A stretch of 64,000 nt of DNA, taken from Halomonas jincaotanensis. GTDB lineage: Bacteria > Pseudomonadota > Gammaproteobacteria > Pseudomonadales > Halomonadaceae. The stretch covers positions 124,001 to 188,000 of the forward strand of contig NZ_JAHCLU010000008.1 of the NCBI RefSeq assembly GCF_018448785.1, given 5' to 3'. The stretch's first letter is position 1, and every line of letters begins with the position of its first letter. A model generated the notes under the pieces. That model had not been told where the DNA came from, made no database searches, and worked only from the letters and a program-made list of their open reading frames with translations. Below are positions 34,625 through 46,128 of this stretch, in pieces. The translations under genes and the position numbers were made by a program.

Positions 34625-35308
34625 TCAGGGCGTCAGCTCTGGACGATGAGGCAGCGTCACCGCCAATCGCCACAACGCCTGGCCGCTGTGGTGATATTTT
34701 GTCTCGAAAGGCGTCAGGTGGGCGTCATCGGGGTGGTGGCGCGCGGCGTGAACTGTCTCGCCAGTTGCCTGTGTGATGGCGAGTGCGAATTCCTCGACAT
34801 AGAGCCGCCAGTTGGAGCGCAGCTCAAGCCTGCCCCCCAGTGCCAGAATAGCGGGAAAAACTGGATGCGCCTGCCAGCGCATCTTGAGCTGGGACGCCTT
34901 GGGATAAGGGTTGGGATAGAGCAGGTAATGGCGCGCCGGCTGCCAGCCATCGGCCAGCGCCAGGCGCCAGAAGTCCACCAGGTCGGCGCGCACCAGCAAG
35001 GCATTGGCGGGAAGCGGACCATGATCGCGCGACAGCCGATCGGCGCTGCGATCGACACCGATGACTGTGTGGTCGGGAAACGCCTCGGCGAGCCGGCGGG
35101 TCGAGAGGCCGACACCGCAGCCGGCATCGAGAATCAACGGCGACTCGTCACGCGTGTTTCGCCAGCGCACGGCGGCCGCGAAGGTCTCCCGGGTATGCTT
35201 GGCCATAGGCTTGCGCAACGGGTGAGCCAGCGCGCGCGCCACACGCCTGGGCAGGTCGTCGTGGGGGCCTGACTGATTCGACACGATGGCACGGGAGCTG
35301 GCTTGCAT
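34625..35308 (-). CDS. TrmB-like SAM-dependent methyltransferase
   Basis: 227-aa class I methyltransferase. The SAM loop is DAGCGVGLS (residues 61-69). YPNPYPK (131-137) stands where tRNA m7G46 methyltransferases (TrmB) have the F-P-D-P-W-P-K motif, and PFETKYHH near residue 203 matches the T-x-F-E-x-K motif. It is therefore a divergent TrmB homologue with an altered catalytic motif (D to N, W to Y); it may act on tRNA or another substrate. Convergent with the LysR gene, divergent from fabY. Confidence 0.72.
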   Translation of the reverse strand: MQASSRAIVSNQSGPHDDLPRRVARALAHPLRKPMAKHTRETFAAAVRWRNTRDESPLILDAGCGVGLSTRRLAEAFPDHTVIGVDRSADRLSRDHGPLPANALLVRADLVDFWRLALADGWQPARHYLLYPNPYPKASQLKMRWQAHPVFPAILALGGRLELRSNWRLYVEEFALAITQATGETVHAARHHPDDAHLTPFETKYHHSGQALWRLAVTLPHRPELTP

Positions 35309-35496
35309 GGATCGTCAATCTGGCAGCGACTTGGGGACACTGATTCTAGCAGCTACCACGCGGCCAGGTCGGTCGCGTCTGTCCGCATTCTCCATCCGGC
35401 GGCTGCATGACGCCATGCCGGGGCGAGTGCTATGATCGATGGCCTGATAACCATAAGCGATTTGCAGACTTCCAACAGCACAACGAGGATTCTGGC

Positions 35497-37898
<2,402 letters not shown>

Positions 37899-37900
37899 AG

Positions 37901-37916
37901 GTGGGGTTTACCCCAC
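37901..37916 (+). other. Small hairpin between coaD and the ferredoxin gene
   Basis: GTGGGG / CCCCAC 6-bp stem with TTTA loop directly after the coaD stop. No T run; may be an attenuator or stability element. Confidence 0.3.
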
Positions 37917-37977
37917 GACCCGTTCGAACGCGCCAAGGCACGGCCGAAGCGCCCGGCCAGCGATTTCCTTGAGGTAA

Positions 37978-38229
<252 letters not shown>

Positions 38230-38340
38230 GGACGCCACCGCTAGCTTACTGATGGGCGTGACGTTATCGGACCGTCCTGCCCATCCCCGGTAATCGCGCC
38301 ACGCGGCACGCTCGTCGCTTTCGCTTTATTTGAGCTCGCC

Positions 38341-39699
38341 TTGGCCTTCGACACACCGACTCAGGCTCACCAGCGCATCTGGACGCTGGCCTGGCCGATC
38401 ATCCTCTCCAATATCACCGTGCCGCTGCTGGGCCTGGTGGACACCGCCGTGGTCGGACACCTGCCGGATTCGCGCTATCTCGCTGCCGTGACCCTGGGCG
38501 CCACCCTGTTCAGTTTCCTCTACTGGGGATTTGGCTTCCTGCGCATGGGCACCACCGGCCTCACCTCACAGGCGGTGGGCCGTGAGAACGACGACGAGGT
38601 TCGCAACCTGCTGGGCCAGTCGCTGCTGTTGGCGACGGGCATCGGCGCATTGTTGATTCTGCTCTCTCGTCCGTTGATCTCGCTGGGCCTCTGGCTGCTC
38701 GACGCCAGCCCGGTCGCCACCGAGCTCGCGGCGCAGTACGCCGGTATTCGTATCCTCTCGGCCCCGGCGGTGCTGGCCAACTACGCCATCCTTGGCTGGT
38801 TTCTCGGCCAGCAGAACTCGCGGGTGACGCTGGCTATCCTGGTGCTGACCAACAGCGTCAATATCGTTCTCGATCTGTTGTTCGTGGTCGGCCTGGGCAT
38901 GACCAGCGACGGCGTGGCCTGGGCCACGGTGATCGCCGACTACACGGCGCTGGCCTTCGGTGGCTTTCTGGTAATGCGCCAGCTGGGCCACCTCGAGGGT
39001 CGCTTCCTGCATGAGCGGCTGCTCAGGCTCACTGCCTACGCGGAACTCTTCCATGTCAACGCCAATCTCTTCGTGCGAACCCTTGGACTCCTGTTCGCCA
39101 TGGCATTCTTTACCTCGCGCGGCGCCGCGCAGGGCGACACGGTGCTCGCCGCCAATGCCGTGCTGCTGCAGTTCATCATGCTGACCAGCTATGCGCTGGA
39201 CGGTTTCGCCCATGCCGCCGAGGCGATCGTCGGGCGTGCCGTGGGACGGCGTCGCTGGGACGAGTTCGGCCAAGCGGTCAAGAGCGCAGCGCTGTTTTCG
39301 CTGGTAGCCGCGACGGGCGCCTCTCTGATGTTCGCAGTGGGAGGACACTTGTTGATCGCCTTGTTGACCGGCCTGCCAGCCGTGCGCGAGACCGCGGCTA
39401 GTTACCTGCCATGGATGGCCGTCATGCCGTTGGTCGCGGTCTGGAGCTACCTGCTCGATGGCGTTTTTATCGGAGCCACCGCCATTCGCGAGATGCGCAA
39501 CAGCATCTTCGCGGGATTGGCCGTCTACCTGCCTGTCTGGTGGCTGACACGGGAGCTCGGGAATCATGGCCTGTGGCTCGCGTTCTTGATCTTTGCGCTG
39601 GTGCGCTCGGCCACCCTGGCGGGCTATTATCTGCATTTCCGCCGCATACGCTGGAACGCCTCTGGCATGCCATCGCCCACACGCTTTGACAATCCATGA
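38341..39699 (+). CDS. MATE-family efflux transporter (DinF-like)
   Basis: 452-aa multidrug and toxic compound extrusion family protein with twelve hydrophobic segments. The DinF-type opening RIWTLAWPIILSNITVPLLG and LVDTAVVGHLPDSRYLAAV are clear. Members extrude cationic drugs or organic acids using sodium or proton gradients. The start is a TTG at 38341 with only a weak ribosome site; the next methionine is far inside, so the exact start is uncertain. Confidence 0.85.
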   Translation: MAFDTPTQAHQRIWTLAWPIILSNITVPLLGLVDTAVVGHLPDSRYLAAVTLGATLFSFLYWGFGFLRMGTTGLTSQAVGRENDDEVRNLLGQSLLLATGIGALLILLSRPLISLGLWLLDASPVATELAAQYAGIRILSAPAVLANYAILGWFLGQQNSRVTLAILVLTNSVNIVLDLLFVVGLGMTSDGVAWATVIADYTALAFGGFLVMRQLGHLEGRFLHERLLRLTAYAELFHVNANLFVRTLGLLFAMAFFTSRGAAQGDTVLAANAVLLQFIMLTSYALDGFAHAAEAIVGRAVGRRRWDEFGQAVKSAALFSLVAATGASLMFAVGGHLLIALLTGLPAVRETAASYLPWMAVMPLVAVWSYLLDGVFIGATAIREMRNSIFAGLAVYLPVWWLTRELGNHGLWLAFLIFALVRSATLAGYYLHFRRIRWNASGMPSPTRFDNP

Positions 39700-39799
39700 C
39701 AGGCTAAGCAACGTTGATAACTTGATTGGCGCAAGATGCTGAGTTTGCGTTATTTTCCAACAAGCACGCCATTCCCTAACCAGAACAAGAGACGCCATC

Positions 39800-41110
39800 A
39801 TGCTCAAGGCTATCTCGAAACCGGCCGTCAAGCTGGTCGAACGCTACCTTCCCGACCCTTTCATTTTCGTGCTGCTGCTGACGCTCATTGCCGCCGCCGC
39901 AGCGATCGCCGTGGAGCGACAGACGCCGCTGGCAGTGATGCGATTCTGGGGTGATGGATTCTGGAGCCTCTTGACCTTCTCGATGCAGATGCTGCTGGTG
40001 CTGGTCACCGGCTTCATGCTGGCCAGTTCCCCTCCGGTCAAGCGCCTGCTGCAACGCCTCGCCAGTCTGGCAAAAAGCCCCGGTAGCGCGATTATTCTGG
40101 TGACACTGGTATCGCTTGCCGCCAGCTGGATCAACTGGGGCTTCGGCCTGGTGGTCGGCGCACTGTTCGCCAAGGAGCTGGCCAAGCTGGTACGGGTGGA
40201 CTATCGCCTGCTGGTGGCCAGCGCCTACTCCGGGTTCATCGTGTGGCACGGTGGCCTGGCAGGCTCGGTACCGCTGACCATCGCCACGGACGGCCACTTT
40301 ACCGTCGAACAGATCGGCGTAATCGGCACAGGCTCTACCATTTTCGCGTTTTTTAACCTGGCAATTGTCATCTGCCTGTTCATTTCGGTGCCGCTGGTCA
40401 ATCGCCTGATGCTGCCCGATGAAAAGGACAGTGTGTTCATCGATCCCAAGTTGCTGAACGAAGACGAGGCCTTCCGGCCGCGTATCACGCGTCCTGCCGA
40501 ACGGCTCGAGAACAGCGTGACGCTGGCCTGGCTGGTGGGTATTCCGGGGGTTCTCTACCTGCTCGACCACTTCGTCCTGCGCGGCGGCGGTCTGAACCTT
40601 AACGTGGTCAACTTTATTTTCCTGTCACTGGCGATCGTGCTGCATCGCACGCCCCAGAGCCTTCTCAACAGCCTTCATGAAGCGATCAAGGGCGGTGCCG
40701 GCATCGTCATCCAGTTTCCCTTCTATGCTGGGATCATGGCGATAATGATGGAGTCGGGCCTTGCCGAAAGTATGTCGCAGGCGTTGATTTCGTTTGCCAC
40801 GGAAACCTCGCTGCCCTTCTGGTCGTTCATCAGCGCAGGGATCGTCAATATCTTCGTGCCCTCCGGGGGTGGCCAGTGGGCCGTACAGGCGCCGGTCATG
40901 CTGCCCGCCGCCCAAGCGTTGGGCGTCGACATTCCGCGCGTGGCGATGGCCGTGGCCTGGGGCGATGCCTGGACCAACCTTTTGCAGCCCTTCTGGGCCC
41001 TGCCGGTGCTGGGTATCGCCGGACTGAAGGCCAAGGACATCATGGGATTCTGCCTGATCCAGCTGTTCATCACCGGCATTATCATCGCCATCGGTCTGAC
41101 CTGGTTCTGA
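39800..41110 (+). CDS. atoE: AtoE-family short-chain fatty acid transporter
   Basis: 436-aa membrane protein of the short-chain fatty acid uptake family. ERYLPDPFIFVLLLTLIAA, SWINWGFGLVVGALFAKE, VWHGGLAGSVPL and NIFVPSGGGQWAVQAPVM are family landmarks. About eleven membrane helices. Monocistronic. Acetoacetate and butyrate are typical substrates, which is of interest because the BKACE reaction in this genome releases acetoacetate, but the loci are far apart. Confidence 0.85.
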   Translation: MLKAISKPAVKLVERYLPDPFIFVLLLTLIAAAAAIAVERQTPLAVMRFWGDGFWSLLTFSMQMLLVLVTGFMLASSPPVKRLLQRLASLAKSPGSAIILVTLVSLAASWINWGFGLVVGALFAKELAKLVRVDYRLLVASAYSGFIVWHGGLAGSVPLTIATDGHFTVEQIGVIGTGSTIFAFFNLAIVICLFISVPLVNRLMLPDEKDSVFIDPKLLNEDEAFRPRITRPAERLENSVTLAWLVGIPGVLYLLDHFVLRGGGLNLNVVNFIFLSLAIVLHRTPQSLLNSLHEAIKGGAGIVIQFPFYAGIMAIMMESGLAESMSQALISFATETSLPFWSFISAGIVNIFVPSGGGQWAVQAPVMLPAAQALGVDIPRVAMAVAWGDAWTNLLQPFWALPVLGIAGLKAKDIMGFCLIQLFITGIIIAIGLTWF

Positions 41111-41131
41111 ATCTATGCGGGTGACCAAGCA

Positions 41132-41159
41132 TCACGCACGATATTCTTGCCGTGCGTGA
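41132..41159 (+). terminator. Hairpin after atoE
   Basis: Perfect 9-bp stem TCACGCACG / CGTGCGTGA with a 10-nt loop, 21 nt after the atoE stop. A short TTT follows after four bases. A probable terminator. Confidence 0.5.
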
Positions 41160-41293
41160 CGCGTTTCGGGCCTGCCTGCGGGTATTGCGAGTAAGAAGGG
41201 CAAGTCGCTTGCCGTCGATCCTGTCGGTCGGGCTGTTGCCCTCGGGTAAATAGGGATGATCTATACTGACAAGTCAATATCAGGAATCAGGGC

Positions 41294-41797
41294 ATGACTA
41301 CCGACGAACTTCCACGCCAGCATGAATTAACCATGACGGTGCTGATGACCCCCGACCTCGCCAACTTCAGTGGCAAGGTTCACGGTGGCGCCATTCTCAA
41401 GAAACTCGACGAAGTCGCCTATGCCTGCGCCAGCCGCTTTTCCGGCCACTACGTGGTAACCCTTTCGGTCGACCAGGTGCTCTTCAAGCAACCCATCCAC
41501 GTCGGCGAGCTCGTCACCTTCCTGGCTAGTGTCAACCACGTCGGTAGCTCCTCCATGGAGATCGGCATCAAGGTGGTCGCCGAAGACATCCGGCAGAAGC
41601 TGATCCGTCATACCAACAGCTGCTATTTGACCATGGTGGCGGTCGATGGGAAGGGTAAACCGGCGAGGGTGCCGATACTCGACATTGCGACGCCAACGCA
41701 ACAATTGCGATATGAAAAGGCCGCGCTGAGGAAAAAACTAAGAAAACAGGCCGAAGCCGAAGAGCGTCGCGCTCAGGATGAACACGACGCCAGGTGA
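41294..41797 (+). CDS. Hotdog-fold acyl-CoA thioesterase
   Basis: 167-aa thioesterase of the YciA/BFIT-like group that hydrolyses acyl-CoA. TVLMTPDLANFSGKVHGGAILKKLDEVAYACASR holds the conserved Asn-x-x-x-x-x-H-G-G and Asp residues (about residues 22-45). The C-terminal 25 residues are highly charged (KKLRKQAEAEERR). Monocistronic and convergent with the entericidin gene. Confidence 0.9.
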   Translation: MTTDELPRQHELTMTVLMTPDLANFSGKVHGGAILKKLDEVAYACASRFSGHYVVTLSVDQVLFKQPIHVGELVTFLASVNHVGSSSMEIGIKVVAEDIRQKLIRHTNSCYLTMVAVDGKGKPARVPILDIATPTQQLRYEKAALRKKLRKQAEAEERRAQDEHDAR

Positions 41798-41829
41798 GCC
41801 CTCCATCAGAAGAGCTTGTTGCCATCGCA

Positions 41830-41961
41830 TCAATCGGCGGAGCGCTGGACCGCCTCGCCACCTTCTTCGATATCCTGACCGGCGCCACGCATGGTGTTGC
41901 AGCCACTCAGCAGCGACACCGTGAAAAGAGTGACGAGCGTCAACGATAAAATCCTTTTCAT
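41830..41961 (-). CDS. Entericidin-family small lipoprotein
   Basis: 43-aa protein found by direct reading of the minus strand. It has a lipoprotein signal peptide ending in the lipobox LLSGC (Cys21), followed by NTMRGAGQDIEEGGEAVQRS, the typical mature sequence of EcnA/EcnB entericidins. A GGAG ribosome site lies 9 nt before the ATG. Entericidins are outer-envelope lipoproteins induced in stationary phase or stress; the A/B antidote-toxin pairing is known for E. coli, but only one copy is present here. Confidence 0.9.
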   Translation of the reverse strand: MKRILSLTLVTLFTVSLLSGCNTMRGAGQDIEEGGEAVQRSAD

Positions 41962-42024
41962 GATATGAATCTCCTTGCAGCATGTTGGGAGGTTTAAGAA
42001 AAACCGCACGCTGAGTTTAGCACG

Positions 42025-42771
42025 TCATCCCAGCAGCAGCCTCAGGATGATCGCCACAATTACGATGATTGTCAGCCGCTTGACCCATAGCGCGCCGCGC
42101 GCGCTGACATTGACCTTTACGCCGACCCAGGCACCCAGCATGCTGCCGGCGGCAAGGACCAGCCCATATCCCCAGCGCACCTGGTCGTGATAGACAAAGA
42201 TCGCCAGCGCCGGCAGGGTATACATCAAGATGATCAACACCTTGAAGGCGTTCACCTGGGCGAGATCGATCTTTAGCATGCGGTAAAGCACCACGATAAA
42301 GAGAATACCGACGCCGACCTGGAGAAAGCCGCCGTAGACCCCGATACCGAACATGGCGAGATAGATCGCAGGCGTCAGACGCTCGGCAGTCAGCGGGCGA
42401 GTCTCCAGGCGCGGCTGAGGAAGCAGCATCACCAGCGCCGATCCGACCATTACCGTAATCAGCACCGCCTCGAACAGCGCGTCACTGACCTGTAGCGCCA
42501 GCCAGGTCCCGAGCAGCGAGCCCAGTACGGCCGGCACCGAGAGCCGCAGGCTCAACCCCACATGCCGAGCACCGGCGCGCAGGAAGCTTGCCACCGCGGA
42601 GACGCTCTGCAACACGATCGACACCCGGTTGGTGCCATTGGCCACCTGCGGCGAGAGGCCCAGGAATATCAGCAGCGGCAGTGTCAGCATGGACCCGCCC
42701 GCCGACAGCACATTGATGAAACCGGCCACGGTACCGATCACCAGCAGCGCCAAGATTTCCATTGGGGTCAT
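42025..42771 (-). CDS. TauE/SafE-family membrane permease (second copy)
   Basis: 248-aa membrane protein, TauE/SafE (DUF81) family, about eight hydrophobic segments. FINVLSAGGSMLTLPLLIFLGLSP (residues about 18-41) and GVYGGFLQVGVGILFIVVLYR are the two family repeats. It is only distantly related to the copy at 15922. The start ATG at 42771 has no obvious ribosome site; MEILAL three codons later is an alternative. The substrate (sulfite, sulfonate or other anion) is unknown. Confidence 0.85.
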   Translation of the reverse strand: MTPMEILALLVIGTVAGFINVLSAGGSMLTLPLLIFLGLSPQVANGTNRVSIVLQSVSAVASFLRAGARHVGLSLRLSVPAVLGSLLGTWLALQVSDALFEAVLITVMVGSALVMLLPQPRLETRPLTAERLTPAIYLAMFGIGVYGGFLQVGVGILFIVVLYRMLKIDLAQVNAFKVLIILMYTLPALAIFVYHDQVRWGYGLVLAAGSMLGAWVGVKVNVSARGALWVKRLTIIVIVAIILRLLLG

Positions 42772-42880
42772 TGAAGGTTTCGCTTTTCCGAGGACACAAG
42801 ACCGGTCAGCATAGCCATCCCGGGCGACACAGCCAACTTACCGCCGAGACAGCTCAACCCATTTTCCATGGAGGCTCAAT

Positions 42881-43324
42881 ATGCCTGACTTCCAACCCGA
42901 TGCTCGCCTCGCGGCCGACAGCCATGCGCTGGCCGAGCTTCCGCTCTGCCAAGTGCGGCTGATGAACGACGCACGCTTTCCCTGGCTGGTCCTGCTGCCA
43001 CGGCGACCCGGCGTCAGCGAGGTCTTCGATCTCGAGGAGGGCGAGCAGCAACAACTATGGCAGGAAGCCACCGCGGTTGGTCGAGCACTGAAAGACAGCT
43101 TCGACGGCGACAAACTCAATATCGCCACGCTCGGCAACATGGTGGCCCAACTACATGTGCACGTGATCGTGCGTCACCGCGGTGATGCTGCATGGCCGGG
43201 GCCTGTATGGGGACACGGCCAGCCCGAGGCCTACCGGCCGGAGGCGCTCAAAGACCTGCACGAGCGCCTTCTCGCGCAACTCGACACCTTGCCCCTGGCG
43301 GCACCTCACCCGCCCAAGGGGTGA
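42881..43324 (+). CDS. HIT-family protein
   Basis: 147-aa histidine-triad family nucleotide-binding protein. The triad region is QLHVHVIVRHRGD (about residues 88-100), and NDARFPWLVLLPRRPGVSEVFDL is typical of the gammaproteobacterial HIT subgroup. The third histidine of the canonical HxHxHxx is replaced (HVHVIV), as in other members of this subgroup. GGAGG lies 6 nt before the ATG. The 3' end overlaps the convergent NicO gene by 19 bp. The substrate is unknown. Confidence 0.85.
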   Translation: MPDFQPDARLAADSHALAELPLCQVRLMNDARFPWLVLLPRRPGVSEVFDLEEGEQQQLWQEATAVGRALKDSFDGDKLNIATLGNMVAQLHVHVIVRHRGDAAWPGPVWGHGQPEAYRPEALKDLHERLLAQLDTLPLAAPHPPKG

Positions 43325-44310
43325 CCCGGCGGCGTCTCACCGGCTTCCTCACGTGCCGGTGGTTCGCCCAGCAGCGGCGCGCTCGCGGGTTGGCTGATGC
43401 CAGTGAACGCCAGCGATAGCCCCAGGCCGATAATGGCCAGCCCGCCTCCCAGCGAGGCCCAGCCGACCACCCGACCGGAGCTCAGCGGATGGCTCTGTCG
43501 TGCCAGGCGTCGCTCGGCCCAGCCTCGGGCCATCACACTGGCAAGCGCGAGCGCCGAGACCGTCAAGGCCGTGCCTAACGACATCACCAGCACTGCCGCC
43601 ACCCCTACCATGAACTGCCCCAGCAGTGTCGCCGCGCCCAGCAGCAGCACGCCGCCGCTGCACGGACGGATGCCGATGGCGACCACCGTGGCCATGGCCG
43701 TGCACCAATCGCCCGCCTGGCGGGGATCGACATGATGGGCAACGCCACAGCAATCGTGGCCGTGTTCATGGCCATGCTCATGCTTATGTTCATGGTCCGG
43801 CACCGGGCGACGCAACTGACGGATCGCCCGAACGCACAGCCAACCACCCAGCAGCGCGACCATCAGGAAACTCGCCTGCTCGACCCAGACCACGCTACCC
43901 ATGGCCTGGCGGGTCAACCAGCCCAGCCCGTGCACCAGCACCACGACCAGGCCGATCGCCACCAGCCCCTGAAGCAAAGAGGCCGCAAACGACAACCCCA
44001 GCGCCCGGCGTCGCGCGCCGCCCTGGGAAAGCAAATAGGTAGTCAACACCGCCTTGCCATGGCCCGGGCCGGCGGCGTGGAAGACGCCATAACCGAAGCT
44101 GACGCCGAGCAGGGTCGCCCAGGCCGCCGGCGACGGCGTACCGGAAAACTCGGTGATGGCGAGCGTCAGGGCGCGATGAAAGTCGCGCTGCCAGGTCACG
44201 ACAGGCAGGCTCAGCGCCTGCAACCCGCCCTGGAACCACAGCCAATAGAGTCCCAGCCCGACCAGCACCAGCCCGGCGCATGACAGCAGCGGTCGTGCCG
44301 TTAACTGCAT
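43306..44310 (-). CDS. NicO/RcnA-family nickel-cobalt exporter
   Basis: 334-aa membrane protein with six or more helices of the NicO family. A cytoplasmic loop near residues 172-190 is very His-rich (alternating HEHGH units, then Cys-Cys). FGYGVFHAAGPGHGKAVLTTY (near residue 75) and IGIRPCSGGVLLL (near 215) are family signatures. It overlaps the DUF1007 gene by 10 nt; these two are usually found together and are thought to handle metal export jointly. Confidence 0.85.
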   Translation of the reverse strand: MQLTARPLLSCAGLVLVGLGLYWLWFQGGLQALSLPVVTWQRDFHRALTLAITEFSGTPSPAAWATLLGVSFGYGVFHAAGPGHGKAVLTTYLLSQGGARRRALGLSFAASLLQGLVAIGLVVVLVHGLGWLTRQAMGSVVWVEQASFLMVALLGGWLCVRAIRQLRRPVPDHEHKHEHGHEHGHDCCGVAHHVDPRQAGDWCTAMATVVAIGIRPCSGGVLLLGAATLLGQFMVGVAAVLVMSLGTALTVSALALASVMARGWAERRLARQSHPLSSGRVVGWASLGGGLAIIGLGLSLAFTGISQPASAPLLGEPPAREEAGETPPGHPLGG

Positions 44311-44990
44311 GTCACTTCCCCGGTCTCGGCGAAGTAGCGGCCGAGCCCCGACTCACCCTGCTCGTCGACATCCAGCTGCGCGGCAGCAAGCACACGTTCA
44401 GGGTCCGGGTCGGCGGGCACGATGCGTGTCTGACACTCGCGCCCATCACCCACGATCAGCGCCTCCTCCAACGGACCGTCATCATCGGCTTCGTGCACCA
44501 CCTCAAGGTAGTAGCTCGGGTCGAACACCTGATAGCGCAAGGTCTCGCCCGCCAGCGCCACCGGGTCAACCAGCGGCAAGCGGAAGATGAACTCGACCCG
44601 ACCGCCGCGCTCGAGCACGGTGTACTCGCTCACCTGCCCCAATCGCAGCCTGTCGTCGCCCAGGCGCAGTTCGGTGAAGTAGTCATGGGGGTTCAGGTTG
44701 TCGCGGATATCGTTGCCCAGCTGGTCGAGGCCGGCTTCCAGGCTGCCACCACCGTCGGCCTGCCCCAGTTCTTCGAGGATGACCAGGCTGTAGAAAGGGT
44801 CCATCCGCCACGTCTGATGCAGTGCCGCCAGACGCCCCTTGTCGTCGAACACCAGGCGCATGCTCATATCGATCCAGCCGTGGGGATGGGCCTGAGCCAG
44901 CGTCGGCAGGAACAGCAACAGCAGGGCGAGGCTCGCTCCGGCAAGCCGCCGCCACGGGGTGGCGTGGCGCCTGTCTAAACCAATGTTCAT
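44301..44990 (-). CDS. DUF1007-family periplasmic protein, NicO partner
   Basis: 229-aa precursor with a signal peptide (cleavage after LAQA, near residue 33) and the mature start HPHGWIDMSMRLVFDDKGRL, diagnostic of DUF1007. The mature N-terminus His-Pro-His could bind metal. The ATG at 44990 has AGGTGA 9 nt upstream; a GTG 13 codons earlier lacks a ribosome site. Co-transcribed with the NicO gene. Function beyond metal association is not known. Confidence 0.85.
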   Translation of the reverse strand: MNIGLDRRHATPWRRLAGASLALLLLFLPTLAQAHPHGWIDMSMRLVFDDKGRLAALHQTWRMDPFYSLVILEELGQADGGGSLEAGLDQLGNDIRDNLNPHDYFTELRLGDDRLRLGQVSEYTVLERGGRVEFIFRLPLVDPVALAGETLRYQVFDPSYYLEVVHEADDDGPLEEALIVGDGRECQTRIVPADPDPERVLAAAQLDVDEQGESGLGRYFAETGEVTCS

Positions 44991-45070
44991 CCGAAGAGTC
45001 ACCTCAGGGTACGAATGTAGGCTCTTCACAGAGCCAATAAGAGAAAGAACCGGTCAGAAGCAATCACTGA

Positions 45071-45439
45071 TCAGAGAAAGAGCCCCAGCCGCGACCGCAG
45101 GTCCACCAGTAGAGGGTCGAGGGTCTGCGGCGCCAGGGGGCGGCCACCGCGGGTGGCGGAGACGCTCACCCGGCTGGTGTTGCCCTCCCCCTCGACGTTG
45201 AGCTCGACGCGATAGCCGGGCCAGCGCGCGAGTACCGCCTCGACGCGCCCGAGCTTGCCGTCGGCGTGACGGATCACATAGCCACGCTCCATCAGCAGTG
45301 CCACGGCCGTCTCGAGGGTGACCTGGGGAGGCGTTTCGAAGACCAGCTCGCGTGGCTCGGCGGGGGGTGCGGTAGTCGCACAGCCCCCCAACCACAGGCC
45401 CATCAGTACCGCTGTCGCTAACCCGGAAAGCCGCTTCAT
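45071..45439 (-). CDS. Hypothetical lipoprotein, related to its upstream neighbour
   Basis: 122-aa lipoprotein precursor; lipobox LGGC with Cys20. The mature part has a small alpha/beta pattern: TLETAVALLMERGYVIRHAD, LGRVEAVLARWPGYRVELNV, then a strand rich in Ser and Val. The segment at residues 45-68 resembles residues 55-80 of the next lipoprotein (G-[FY]-x-[VI]-R-x-x-D-x-x-L-G-x-V-x-A). Overlaps that gene by 4 nt. The function is not recognised. Confidence 0.7.
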   Translation of the reverse strand: MKRLSGLATAVLMGLWLGGCATTAPPAEPRELVFETPPQVTLETAVALLMERGYVIRHADGKLGRVEAVLARWPGYRVELNVEGEGNTSRVSVSATRGGRPLAPQTLDPLLVDLRSRLGLFL

Positions 45440-46005
45440 GATGACGCCTCCTCGACCGGCATGGCCTGCATTGCCTCGCGCAGCCGACGACAGAAGTCGG
45501 CATCGCTGGCGCTGCGCGTCTCGTGCACTTCGCCGCGCCAGTCGATCAACTGGGAGTCACGCGAGACCCGCGTCACCTCCTCGGCGGCGACCAGCGACAC
45601 GCGCTCAAGACGCGTCGCATCCCGGCTCACGCCACCGTAACCGCCGCCCAGTCCCACCGAGATGCCGCCGGAGAAGCCCCCACGACCGCCGAAGCCGCCG
45701 TAACCACCGAAGAGACTGGTGCGCTCCCAGGTATCATACAGGCCAGCGGAGCCGTGCAGGATGCGCGCTCGCTCGGCGCTGACCAGCCCCAGGACGGGGT
45801 CGGTATCGCGTACCGTGAAGCCTTCGGCCTCGAGCGCCGTCATGGCCCGGCGCATGCGATCGCGCACCGAGGCCGTATCGCTTGACCAGCGGCACTCGGC
45901 CGACGGCGCGGGCTCCGCCACCGGCAGCGTCGAGGGACTGGTCTGGCAGCCGGCCAGGACCGGCAAGCCGACGACCAGCATGAGGGACAACGGCCAATGG
46001 CGCAT
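45436..46005 (-). CDS. Hypothetical lipoprotein with glycine-rich segment
   Basis: 189-aa lipoprotein precursor; lipobox LAGC with Cys20, ATG at 46005. After a Pro-rich linker comes a domain (residues about 45-95 and 126-180) interrupted by a glycine-rich stretch at about 100-125 containing GGYGG at both ends. Similar to the downstream lipoprotein over MTALEAEGFTVRDTD and LGLVSAERA. The first gene of a two-gene unit. The function is not recognised; the Gly-rich part may be membrane-interacting or an inserted loop. Confidence 0.7.
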   Translation of the reverse strand: MRHWPLSLMLVVGLPVLAGCQTSPSTLPVAEPAPSAECRWSSDTASVRDRMRRAMTALEAEGFTVRDTDPVLGLVSAERARILHGSAGLYDTWERTSLFGGYGGFGGRGGFSGGISVGLGGGYGGVSRDATRLERVSLVAAEEVTRVSRDSQLIDWRGEVHETRSASDADFCRRLREAMQAMPVEEASS

Positions 46006-46128
46006 GAGCTGACTCCCGATCCTGAATAGCCGCAGTGTACGTGCTCGACAGTAAGGTGAAAAAGCTTGCCCCTTCTGCCGGCCCCGTTCAGCCGCTAAGC
46101 TGAGCGAAAATGATAACAGAGCCTGCCC

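Noticed and set aside
38566..39831. Minus-strand reading frame of 421 codons opposite the MATE gene
   Set aside because: Low-complexity His/Gln/Asp-rich translation typical of the antisense of a membrane protein gene.
41236..41267. Sigma-70 promoter for the thioesterase gene (TTGCCC and TATACT)
   Set aside because: The -10-like hexamer is good, but the spacing to the -35-like hexamer is 20 bp, too wide to support with confidence.
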